This document shows positions 34,120-45,429 of a DNA stretch of 64,000 nucleotides, piece by piece. Under the pieces are notes generated by a model. That model did not search any database. It saw nothing but the letters and a program-made list of their open reading frames with translations, and was not told the DNA's origin. The stretch spans positions 66,146,179 to 66,210,178 of the forward strand of contig NW_019211454.1 in NCBI RefSeq assembly GCF_002443255.2, written 5' to 3'. The first letter of the stretch is position 1, and each line of letters opens with the position of its first letter. The position numbers and the translations under genes are program-made. The stretch comes from Varroa destructor (lineage: Eukaryota > Arthropoda > Arachnida > Mesostigmata > Varroidae).

Positions 34120-37100
34120 GCTAAAGTGGAAGAATACTCTGCTTCAAGCTTGTCAGTTCGTTGGCTTCTTTTGATCAGGGAATGTATTGACAAAAATTGC
34201 GTAGTAAAACGTGAGAGTTCATGCAGCCTGCCATCAATCAACGTGTACCAGAAAAGCTGCCACTCAGAAGCCCGACGCTGGTAGCAGGTACAGAAATGGA
34301 AACATTAGCCAAAAGCCTCAACCATAAAGTTGTTGTTTTGTTTAAAATCTTGCCGATGCGGTCGCATATACCGTTTACTGCATCGTAAGTACATTTACGT
34401 TAAATATATTGCGTCATTATTTTGTAGGTCCATCACGAAGCAAAGTACATCCATAAATAGAGGCTTCTAGTGTATGTAGCTCGAACACAAGGGGAACAGA
34501 AAAATCCACCTTATAAGGCATGCCTACACCACCTTTCTAAGCACACGCACATATACCTATTCATTGATAGGGATTGCCTCGCACATTAGACATGCCAATC
34601 GGGCACACAGAGTTAGTTCGACACACCATACAGGCTATATACTCGCTTAAGCATGCTTTGCTAGTATTGCTAATGCTGGTAAGAGGGAAGATCCGAACAG
34701 AAAATCTATGTAATCCTGAGATGGCGGGCGTTCTCCCGCAGGGAAAATGGAATAAACAACGTGAGCGGCAGGACCGCCTTTACCGTTGGCGGCCTCGTTT
34801 TCTCATTCTGCTTTGGCTGCTAACTCAGCAGCGTGGTCTTCGGGTATCGTGGGATTGGAGCCATTGTTGGTTTACTTGAGTCCCCATGGGGCCCGCTTTG
34901 TAAGCGGCCCCTCTGCCCAGCCAACTAGTATTGTTAGGGCAGACTCGCACAGCATGTAGTTCGCTCAAAACAGAGGCACGATGGGCTAACATAGACGGCT
35001 AGCGAAGGGTGCCCTAACGAACAACACTTCCTTCCAGAATAGAAAGAAAACGACAGATTCAGGAGGGCTTATACAGATACAGCGAGAAGTGTAATCTGAA
35101 CGTACATATACCACGCTATAACAAAAACTATACAGATGAGACAATTATTCCCCATGCACCGCCATTATTATAAAATCGTTATGCTTTGTTAGATTTCTTC
35201 TTAAAAAAACATTAATTGTCATTCGGTGTAGTTTCATCATTTAACCAATATTTCGTTTGTGTACTATAAAGTTTATATTTAACAAAAATTAACCATGTGC
35301 TTTTTTCCGGATGCTTCAACACAAGTACATAGACGAGACTCATATTATTCATATGGTCATCACATGTATCAATTTTTAGCAGAAAATTAGAGAAAACGGT
35401 AGGTCAGTTCTATTTTTAACAATTCTGAAACGAATACGCGTGTGCTAAAAATAATTTAGCTTACACTCGTATGGGTATATCACGTCTTCATAGAAATTAA
35501 CAACGCATATCCTTTGTAAAATTCGTTCGGGGGTTGGCGGATACCTCGGTATTACAGAACATTATTTTATATAGGAACCTTATGTGATTACCTCTCTGAA
35601 TCGCAGGGGCCTCGCTTCTTAAAACGGCAACGATCGCTAAAGTAGCATTTAACTAACGGAAAATTTTGAGGTAAATTTTAAAGAAGAACGACAAGTTCGG
35701 TCCTGTGACATAAGTTAAAGCCCTCTACTTCGGGCTTGTAAGGCTCAAATCGTTAACTCTTCGATCTATGTCATGTAAGTTGTATGTAACAAATTCGTTA
35801 AAACACGAAATTTGAAACGTCACATCTGAAGTGCCTAAAACTGTTTTATATAAAGCAACGAAACATGTTGAGACATCCAATTTCTCTAGAATGCTTCTAC
35901 TAGCCTATGAAATAATAGGACCAAGTTGATTGAAGCATACATAACACAATTTCGCTACCCCATTATTTTGCCAATGGAACATTAGGCGAGAGTAAGGCGG
36001 ATCACTACATTGACAATCTACAGCAACTTTTAAAATGCGTCTTATGAGGAAAATAGGTACCTTGAAAAATCAATTCGTCAAAAGCCGATTACAAATATGA
36101 TCGTCTTATATATATAGAAACATTTTACCATGCATTTAACATATAGAAACATTTCTATATGTTGAATGCATGGTAAAATACACCGGTAAATCGATGTCGA
36201 CTTGTTTGTGGTGAGTAATAAACCATATGTTGTATATCTTATTCGTTTTTATGTCGGGACGTCGTCATCATCAGATGGAAGTTAAATAGAGTAAAAAGGT
36301 TAGGTACTTAATACTTGTACTCGAATAATTAATTCTCTAACTAATACCAACAACTCACACGATAAAATTTAAAAAAATACTGAAAATATGAGTTTGGGTA
36401 GCCTCAATTTTACCTATTCAAGACTCATTTCTAATAGGACATCTTGTCTTGCGTCACACCGAACACTGATAAATGATACAAGCTTCATAGCACATGTTAA
36501 ATATACTTTGCAGTTGTAACAAGATATCGTTTAAGCGTGTAGTAATTACTATTGGGTGTAACTACGCCACTTCAACTGACTGCTTTGTTTCTACAATTTT
36601 CAGAACATCGTAAATGTTGCTTTTAGGGTAGTTATGGACTATTTTGGTATCGTAGTTAGGGCTGAATTGTCGGTTAATATATTGTTACCAAGAGCGCTGT
36701 AAGTATTTTCATGGATTTTGTTAGTTTTACTCAGCAATAATTGAACCGGCTACGCGGACGACAACATTTGTATTCAACAATGTCTATCATGACGCCTGTT
36801 TTTATTGTAAATTGCGTTCGCGGAGAGTCCTTCTTATGGACACACTAAGGAAACTGGGTAGGACTTGATCTCTCTCTGAGACATGGTTAAACGTTTCAGC
36901 GCAGGTTTAATTCATCCAACTAAATCAAGAAATAAGCAAGAAACCTGGACAGGAAAAGATTAGAGACCTAGACACTCGACCGACTAGATTTTCCGCGACC
37001 TGGAAAATTTTGCATGATCTGATTTTACTGTACAGTGCGTCTGTTCAGATGCTTGTGGAATTTTCTGAAACGAAGATAAAAATTTCAAAAATGAGCTCAT

Positions 37101-37950
37101 CATGGATGCGTCCTTTGTTCGCCAATCACTCAGTTTAAGATCTAAGCAGTGCAGGAAGGCTATGGAAAACCAAGGAACATCACAAAAAAATTAAGCTTTT
37201 GTCAATTTAACGTTGGTTTCACTTACCTTCGTCGTCTCATTTGGATCTTTATGTGTAGTTTTTCGTAGCAAATGCTGTATCGTTACTGTTATCCTATTTT
37301 AGTGAACAAGGGTAGACCGTTACTGAAAGCTGTCTTATTCCTATATTTCATCGTACCGCCTTTGCTTCAATCACATAATTAAGCATATTATAAATCAATC
37401 ATAACATCACAAAATTTAGCGTAAGGCTTCCCTGTTTCACGCAACCCATGTTAGATTTAAAACTGAGTACGTAAAACACTGATGACTTTTTCTATACAAA
37501 AAAAAATAATAGGCTGTATGAATTTCTATTGCATTTAGTACAATACATGAACCTCAGCGTTATGCTCTTGACATTTCGTCAGCTTAATGTTTAAATGCTA
37601 AGCTCCGCCGAGGGTTTGCTTTTGAGAAGAATTTCAAATTACAACAACCCTGTAGGAAGACAGGCTTTTCTTAAAGCTTTTATTTTCACTTGGTCTCTCC
37701 CGCATAGTGCACGACGGGGGCATGCTGCACGGGAAAAGGGCAAATTATGAATGTCAAGCATATCAAAGTTGGGTTCCAACGGTCACTGCCGTTTGAGCAT
37801 TCCCGTACTTCTCTGAGACGTTTACCTCGCCTGGAGCTCACGTATAGTTGACCAAAGTTTAGCCACAGAATTGCACGCGACCACTGAACGACTTCGAGGT
37901 AGAACAGCACTCAGTAAGCTTATGCGTGTCTGGGTTCTGTCAGGATCGAC
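34120..37950. other. No gene seen
   Basis: A frame at 34574-34879 has an ATG at its seventh codon and one hydrophobic stretch, but no splice support. The remainder is AT-rich, with many stops in every frame. Confidence 0.45.
36122..36179. repeat. 28-bp inverted repeat with 2-nt loop, one mismatch
   Basis: The left arm 36122-36149 and right arm 36152-36179 are reverse complements at 27 of 28 positions. The one difference would be a G-U pair in RNA. The spacer is the two bases CA. A local TATAGAAACATT motif is also repeated at the left edge. Such a head-to-head copy is not expected by chance. Confidence 0.93.
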
Positions 37951-38156
37951 TCAGCTCAGGATAATCCTGGCAATTCTTCATATCTGCCAGTTGTAATAGC
38001 AGAAAAATTGGACTTTATCCACATTCCATCCGCAGGGCCCGTTTGGGACAGTAGCAGTTGATGGTAAGGGCCATTCTCGAGGAACGAACAGGCGAAAGTG
38101 AATTAACTAGATGCTCCTCGAGCAGTTGTTTCAGCTGTCCCCTTCTTCTTTGCTAG

Positions 38157-38400
38157 CTATGAATGGAATCCAGTGAGACCACCAAAGTTACTTGTCCACC
38201 TCACCTCCACAATATTCTGACCACTAACAGCAGCAGTCTTCTTTCCGCGTAAATTCTGTAGAGCAGCCAGCGGTAAGACTCTACTGCACAGAGTCAAGTC
38301 AAACCACTAGCTGCCCCGTAGCCATCCATCATTCGCTTTGCCCCCTTCTTTCCCTGCTTGCGCCATAGTGGCAGACTACCGACCGCCACCGAAACCGTAT
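38157..38400 (+). other. Two strong 3' splice-site-like tracts with short frames
   Basis: A CCCCTTCTTCTTTGCTAG tract ends at 38156 and is followed by a 20-codon frame (YEWNPVRPPKLLVHLTS). A second CT tract ends in AG at 38367-38368 and is followed by ADYRPPPKPYVIT and a stop. Either could be a short terminal exon. No donor-bounded upstream exon is seen. Confidence 0.2.
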
Positions 38401-38439
38401 GTAATAACATAATTTGAAATGGCGTCGTTTAGTGGGATC

Positions 38440-41400
38440 GTACGAATGGCCTCGCTAGCGGTCTCCTGCAAATACGGAGAAACAATATAGTGCAACTGTG
38501 AGGAATCTCATAAGAGTCTTCTTCCGTGGCATTTTTTCGTTTGGTGTTGTCATAACCTATGTTTCATAATAGTCATTGCAAAGACAGGCGCGCGCCTAAA
38601 TATGTGTTTTTTTTTACAAAAAATCTTTACTACTATTCCTATACCCGAGAATGATGACAATCGTATCGTTATTAATTGGTGAACTGAAACCTATTCATTT
38701 CAGTCGAAAACTCTATGTATAATGACAGCGCTAAGTATCAAGGCCACACAATATTATGATTACCGCCTTCAATTAAATCTGGCTAGCATTTACCTGTTTC
38801 TGTCACCTATCAGTTGAAACTAAATGCCAGATGACTGTAAATTATCCTCAGAAATCCAGCTGGAGGTTTGCTATGGGTTATTTCAAAGCGAAGCCAGGCA
38901 CTCTAGCGATTATGATAGGTCATCTTATTAGCATAGTATTTACGCGCGGCCACAATCATCTCAAACGCATTTGGCGTTGGTAGGCGGCCACGTAAAGCCG
39001 TTCCTTCCCTTAACGTTAAAATCCATTAATATTTCCCCGGGTGTTTCCAGGACATGTGAGTCTTTCTAGCTGAACAGTTCGAGAAGTTTCATTGTATGTT
39101 AAAAAGATATTATGGTTTTGCCCGGTCATATTCAGCTATCTAGTAACCCTCGAGGCGTTTTCCCTTAGCTGCTCGTGAAGCGAATGATGCATACCTGATA
39201 TCTAGAGAAAAAAAGCACGCTGGCTAATAGCAAACGTTGAATATCACTAGTAATAATCTGTTGCGACACTCGTTGGGCATAGCTTTATAGAAAGCAGTCA
39301 TTGTGTTTCGTTCTTCAAGCTGAACGCTCGTAGTCACCTGTTTTTTCTTCACGGATTTTGCGAACGGTTCAAATGTTTCGTCATAATACATCTTCATTAG
39401 GTGGTCTCGTCTAGTCAAAATTGTCCATCTTCTATTCAAACTATGAGCTAGAATTATCTTAAGCTAAGCATGGTATCTCTTAGAGACTATGAATATCAAA
39501 GACTATTCATCCAGATGCCGAGTCCTTGGTCTTTTAGTGTTCTCTAAACTTTTGCTATAAGGATGCGCGATCGAGGCAAGTGTCGCAACGATTGTACACT
39601 ATGATGTCGTAATTGTATTCGAACGTATTTTCTAACAACGAACGTGAAAATGAAGCCCTCAGTCACTCGTCTGTCGGTAGACTGAAGTCTTCCTTTCGGT
39701 CATTCACATCGAAGATACCTATGTGCAATATCGATTGCAAATGAAATACGTTTGAATTCAGTGAATGTTGAAGATAGATGAAACAAGTCCATTACTGCGT
39801 TATCCGCATTTAACGCTGACGTTTTAACGTTTTCGAAACGACGTTACCCCGTTCGGTTTGCCAATAGCGTTTAACTACCAAAATTTCGTAGCAGAACCAA
39901 AGTTAGTTAGCATCTACCAAGCTGGGGTTTGTCGTCCAACATGATGTGATAGCCAACTCTTTATAGTATGAAGGATTATATTGTCTGAATATGCTCAAGG
40001 TTCTCAGTTGTCGACAGTACTGCAGTTGCTTTTCATCATTAGAGTCCTTCTGAAATTACAGAAGAGGCTCCGCACTCAAATTACAGGTCGATATCACAGC
40101 GTCATACGATGTCTCGTTCCATTCAGGTGACAATGACGGAAACATGGCGAGTAACCGTAAAGAAAAAAAGGCAGCCTGACAGCCTAAAACGAACGCGTTA
40201 TTGATTTTGGTCAGTGGTCTTGGTGCTTGCATTGAGTTTGAATACGCTAGAAATAATTGCCCAGGAAAATGAAAAGCCCTTTAGAGCGGAGCGGGAATAT
40301 GTGGTGGAAGTAGGCTGTTGTGGCATAGTAATGTTACGGAAGTTGCTAGATATAAGTCAATATAAGGTCTATGGCTGTTTCAGAAGGACTACTAGTTCAA
40401 CTTTAATTCTGTCCAGCTCCCAATTAGCGTGTAAAACTTGAATGACCTAGCGCACATTTTCCGATGAATCTCGCTGTTTTTTTTTTCCATAATTTATCCG
40501 AATAATGCGCTCTTGAAATCAAAAAACCGTGCAGCGATAAAGTAATTAAATGTCTTTAGTTAATACACGTTGACACTTACAAAAGGCCTTCATCAATAGA
40601 AACCCGAGCGGAACCCAGATTCTGGTACGATTTACTTTAGTGTATGCAACGTGACCGATACGGTGTCACATTATGTGTGTAATATATATGGGAACCTCTT
40701 TAGCAGGTTTAAATTGAATAAATATTAGCAAGTTTTCCTGAATATGGTGAGTGTGAATTATGCAGACAGTTCCTTTCATATAATGGCTAGAAGAGGAGTC
40801 ATTAGACAGCAAAGAATCTTCCCTAAGCTATCTCGTTATACTACGATCAACAACCCGTTGCTAAGTGGAAACAAGCAAGTTCCAGCTTTTTGAGTGGCCC
40901 ACTTCAGGACATCTGTCGCCATGTTCTCAAGTACTTTGCTTTTACACTATTCATAAACCGAATGCAGTGAGTGACGAGCAAGGACACAGCTCATGGTAGA
41001 TTCGGGCGGTTTAACTTTGGCCCTAAAATCTCGTGTTCCTTCTTATTTGCTTGCATTACTACTATTATTAGTATTTTCTTGTTGTGAAGAATTTCAAAAA
41101 AACGAACGATAACACCAAATCTGTTTTAGAGCTTACCGCCAGATTCCTTTAATTCATGTTGGCTCAATCTTATTTGCTAGTATTATACCGTTTTAAAACT
41201 TTACTTCAAGCGTATTCAGCCAATTGTAAGTTACTCGGGTCAACGGCAAACGCATGACAAAATCCCAGATTGCATTTGACAACCTTATCGCTTATCGATC
41301 TCGTCGGAACTATTTTATAGACAAGACTTACTATTTAGCAAGACATGCCTAATCGACAATCTAAATTAGTGCAATTTTTAACGGGTTTAGAAATGATTAA

Positions 41401-41640
41401 TATACTCAGGCTCAGCAGGTCTATTTCGAATGCTTCCAGTAGTAACACTAAGGACGCCTTGCTTCTGTCTTACACGACTTTTATCATTTGGCGCTCATTC
41501 AAGTGTAATATAGATCATACAATGTTTGCACATGCACGCTAGTATTAGTGTACCAAATCTTCCATTTTTACAATGCTGGGAAGTGTTCAGGCCCGATCAT
41601 CACGTTTATATGTACATACAGATGGCAGTAGCGATTTATG
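38440..41640. other. No gene seen
   Basis: Only weak frames occur, at 39224-39439 (minus, with an internal CAG|GTGACT) and 40205-40441 (plus). A 12-bp palindrome AGGCGCGCGCCT lies at 38586-38597. Confidence 0.4.
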
Positions 41641-41950
41641 AGGCAGCATAGGTATAGCAGGAGACCAGCTGGTTAGCAGCAGCGCACCGAGGCGCCGACC
41701 CTGTTTTTGTGCCGTTCGTGGTGCATTTCTAGCTGGTTGTATATATCGATATTAGCCCCATCGTACCATTAGGCGTGTAGTCAGCCCAGCCCCGTCTGTT
41801 GAGCAGCATCACCATAAAGGCTAGTTGCGGCGGCTATATGGATACTGGTTAAAGGGATACGGAACTGGCCAGAGGGGCCCCGGTCGTGGAAGGGGTGTGC
41901 TAAGGCGATATTGCCCGTGCCTTCGGTCGCGGTTCGTTAGAAAGGACTGT

Positions 41951-42283
41951 ATGGCAGCGGCGACGGCGGCAGCAGCAGCAGCAGCAGCAGCAGTTATTCG
42001 CCTTGGAGGTATTTGCCCGCCTCGCTGTCCTACAACTACCTTTCTCAATTTATGGGAGCAAAGGCCAACACCATCGAACAGTAGAGTGAGCCTGCGCACT
42101 ACAAGGCCGTATCGCGAACGTTCGTTGATCATCGGCATACAGAGCAGCACACATCAAGCGGCTAGCGGCGTCGCTGCTCGCCACGGGCGTCGATCTGGCC
42201 TTCGCAATCGAGTGTACGACCGATCCGGCGTACTCTATGTGTACCAGATGCTGGCGAATAGCCGAAGGGGTAGTTGCGGATGA
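41951..42283 (+). CDS. Frame with a poly-alanine tract, strand uncertain
   Basis: An ATG at 41951 opens about 110 codons starting with a run of Ala encoded by GCG and GCA repeats, followed by a Cys/Pro- and Arg-rich sequence. A possible donor GGAG|GTATTT follows the repeat. The minus strand is also open and reads poly-Ala, then RPGPLWPVPYPFNQYPY and a stop. Poly-Ala is common in transcription factors, but nothing else supports that. The repeat may simply keep frames open. Confidence 0.18.
   Translation: MAAATAAAAAAAAAVIRLGGICPPRCPTTTFLNLWEQRPTPSNSRVSLRTTRPYRERSLIIGIQSSTHQAASGVAARHGRRSGLRNRVYDRSGVLYVYQMLANSRRGSCG
41969..41993 (+). repeat. (GCA)n trinucleotide repeat, about 8 copies
   Basis: An uninterrupted GCA tract inside a GC-rich block, a likely length-variable site. 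Confidence 0.95.
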
Positions 42284-42319
42284 AAGAGCAGAATACCGGC
42301 GGTGGCGTTGCAGCTGCAA

Positions 42320-44300
42320 GGGCGCAATTTTTGAACTCTCAGATCATAATTATTAATGTTGTTATATACTTTATTATTAGTTTATCTCACTAAGAAGGGG
42401 ACTATTAGTGCAAATGAGGATAGCATATGCATCAACGTGAACCCAGTCACCTTCTGGTTAACATCGAAGGGAAATAGCAGCTTTCACTATAATGAACGCT
42501 AATAATATGTGTGGTTTGCAATTATGGGCAAGGAAGTTTGATTCGGAATTGTCATAGATGATGCGACAGATGACGTCTAAAGTGCATACAGCTGGCCAAC
42601 AGGCCCACTGCTAGATGTATCTCTGAGTGCAGATTAATTTTCGACCCTGATCCGTCGTTGCAGGAAGCGGCATGGCTGTGTGGCCTCGCAACTATGGTAG
42701 CGACATAAATAGCTTCCCAGTTCTCGTTATTACCAAGATGAAAACCTGAGTGCAAAGCTAGCAATTGAATTATGCGACTCAAGACATGACTTCCGCTTGT
42801 CGCCTTATATAACTTTTAATCTGAGGAGCTTTTTATATGGGCGAGTCATCGGATTACGCTTTATCGCAATCATTACTATTCATATTTCTATCAGCTTAAC
42901 TACTTTACCGAGAACGTTTAAATTAAATTGCCTCCACTTGAAAAACAAAACTTAAAAGCGAGTCGAATGTCAACGAGGTTTTATTTATGATCCAATGTTC
43001 GTCAAAAATGGTACGGTATTTCTTATGCGTACAGCATTCGACATCTTGGGCTTTACGATGCTCGAAAATCGATAAACCCTAAGAGGAACACAGTAAAGAG
43101 AGGCGTACGCATGTCCTCATACCGTTGTACGAAACAGGCCAGCTATATTTAACCACTACCACATAGTTTGATCCCGTAGGGTCTTTTTGGGAACACTGAG
43201 TGATAAATAACCGAAATCAATCTAAAATCTATACGTATAAGTATCTTATCTGAACCGTGATTCTTAGCTAAGTCTATTTTTAACATAATTTTTTTAAATT
43301 CAACATAACGCTTTTCAGGTCTGCGACCATTACTGTATAACTCTATTTAGCTTTCCCTAAACTCAAATATTTTGTACAACTTTGGATATTTTCACGTGTT
43401 ACAGGAGAACTTTAAGTCACTCAAAATGTTTGCTGATAGAAAGTGATTACTTCTTGTACGGTTATGATATGGAGCAAGCTAGAAGCCTTAGACATTATAT
43501 TAGACAAAGTTTCGTCGACCTACGATCTTTGCTTTGTGCAACCTCTTCATTCGGCCTTAAAGTGATATGATCAACTTTAAACTCTTTCTTGCAGATAACG
43601 TCAAACCAAAGGAACTCTGTTGGATTTTCAGTAAAATTATCATAGCCAAATAAAGGTCAGTTGAATCGAATTAGAGCCGAACAAGGCAAAATAAGAAACT
43701 TAACAGCAAGTACGTCCCGGTCGTCTTTGCTATTTGGCTAACCAGGGATTTGCTTCTTCTAGCTCATCGCAACCGATCTTTTATGTGACGTCTCACGAGG
43801 GAGAAGGGCTCTCGAGATAGAAACGAGCCCTTCGTTTTTTGTCATCCGATACTTCTGAGTCTGGCTGTTCCCTCGCGGCCTATAATGCTTGTCAATTCCG
43901 ACGGCAGCCATTCCCCTTTCAGGCTCGAGTTCGGTATCCTTTTGTAGTCCTACAAAACATGCCAACGAGGTCTTGCAGTGGTCAACAGTGTTTCAAACCC
44001 CAAAGGCCTTCTGACGTTGATACATTTACTTTCGCGTTCCATCATTGAGAATACTGCCGCTTTCGTTTTTTCTCTTGGCGTCTTTTGTGGTATTTTGGCT
44101 GTCAAGCTCAGTCTATACACAAATACGCGCGAATTTTCATAACAACTATGATTGTGAGTATCGAACATCTAGTGACGCGGTAAAAAAATATCCTGAGCCG
44201 CTTGTGTTTCTTTGTGCTTACTGAATGCTACCAAGATTTACGCATTGAATGGAAATTGTTGCCTTTATCCTAGTACATACAGAGCCGGTATGCCCCTCTA
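42320..44300. other. No confirmed gene
   Basis: A strong acceptor-like tract ends near 43595 (CTCTTTCTTGCAG), but the following frames close within about 20 codons. The overlapping minus frames at 43.76-44.17 kb are described under findings. Confidence 0.4.
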
Positions 44301-44487
44301 ACGTTTGTTCATTGGTATTGTTCCTACAATCGACACTTTATTCCGTATGCGCAGACTCTTTCAAACGCCACAGCCTTTGCTCGTAGTGATGGGCGGTAGC
44401 AATTGGCTGGGCGCATGCACACACAGGCGTGCGTCAACGACGTCCGCTTGTGCTCCGCTCGGGTCGAATTACTTTGCCGAGGCGCAA

Positions 44488-44599
44488 ACCCACACACACA
44501 TCCACATGCACGCTCGCATACATGCACACATACACATACACAAGGACCAAAAATGGCACCGCTGCAGGACGGGCAGTGCGGCCGCCGCCGCCGCCGCCG
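44488..44599 (+). repeat. Imperfect (CA)n followed by (GCC)n tract
   Basis: A CA-rich tract with CAT and CGC interruptions spans about 44488-44543, and a clean GCC repeat spans 44581-44599. Both lie in a GC-rich block. The many frames open here on both strands are explained by the low complexity. Confidence 0.85.
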
Positions 44600-45056
44600 T
44601 TATGCGCCTATCCGCTTCGCCTAGCAGGATCGTGAGTATACAGCAGTGCCGCCACAATTCAAGAGGGAAGAGAGCTGCAGAGTTGTAGGAAGCTGGCAAT
44701 GGAGAAGAAAGTCCTATGCAGAGGGCACTTTATGGCCGGGCCGGGATATGACCACGTCCCTTGGTGTATATTCGTAATGCAACTCATAAGGATGAAGCTG
44801 TATAAAGATGCAGAAAGATGAGCGCAGCGGCCGTGAACCGGGCGGCAACGTGGACCGACGAGACGGTCAAGATAGGAAAAAGAAGGCACTCTGCAAAAGC
44901 AAGCAAGTCTTTTTGCTCCATTCGTCGCCCGCCATTCTCCTCTCATGCCTATTCGGATACCCCCTGCAGAGTCGAATGACGGACGCTGCAAGTACGACTC
45001 TCTGCGTCGAAGCCGTACTGCAACACATGACAGCTTCATTTCTGCTTCACTCCTGA

Positions 45057-45326
45057 CTAGTTAGCCGTAAACAAATACACAAATTGAATCATTCTGCTCG
45101 CGAAATCGAAGCTGGGCACAATTGAAATTAGCAAGACGCAAATTGCAGTCGTAAGCTTATGCATGGTACCAATAACCTCAACAAGTGGCATCATAAGCTG
45201 GCGCTGATTTATATTCTTGGTTTTCCTCTTCACTGTGCTAATGCAGACCAAAGCAAAAAGGAGAAAAGAAAAGATCTTTATATATGCTAACATGCTAATG
45301 CTTTTCGGCTTATATGGCCTTTCCAT
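45057..45326 (-). CDS. Candidate small two-helix membrane protein or terminal exon
   Basis: On the minus strand an ATG at 45326-45324 sits in ACCATGG, the ideal start context, and opens 89 codons. A superb acceptor (a C/T tract ending in CAG, AG at 45357-45356) lies just upstream, so the ATG may be in the first or second exon. Residues about 11-31 (MLAYIKIFSFLLFALVCIS) and 57-72 are hydrophobic, separated by a basic loop containing KRKTKN, as in a membrane protein. I recognise no family. The same DNA has a splice-bounded plus-strand reading, listed separately; at most one is likely real. Confidence 0.35.
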   Translation of the reverse strand: MERPYKPKSISMLAYIKIFSFLLFALVCISTVKRKTKNINQRQLMMPLVEVIGTMHKLTTAICVLLISIVPSFDFASRMIQFVYLFTAN

Positions 45327-45375
45327 GGTAATATTGTCAGTTAATATGCACGGCCCTGGGGGGGAGAGAAGGGGG
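45247..45375 (+). CDS. Alternative plus-strand exon candidate, 129 nt, symmetric phase
   Basis: TTTTCCTCTTCACTGTGCTAATGCAG-like sequence provides a strong acceptor (AG at 45245-45246), and GGGG|GTAAGT a consensus donor (GT at 45376-45377). The enclosed 43 codons are open in phase 0-0 and encode a basic start (TKAKRRKEK), then a membrane-like segment (YANMLMLFGLYGLSMVILSV). It competes with the minus-strand frame over the same bases. No family is recognised. Confidence 0.27.
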
Positions 45376-45429
45376 GTAAGTGCATCCTTGAATAGCATTC
45401 TTTTGTGCGCATATCCAGTCTCGTAACCT

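Noticed and set aside
43803..43840. Hairpin GAAGGGCTC...GAGCCCTTC followed by a T-run, like a bacterial terminator
   Set aside because: The window is eukaryotic, no gene ends there on the right strand, and a 9-bp stem with a 13-nt loop can arise by chance.
44400..44700. Several overlapping frames on both strands
   Set aside because: They are explained by the CA and GCC low-complexity tracts, which lack stop codons in most frames.
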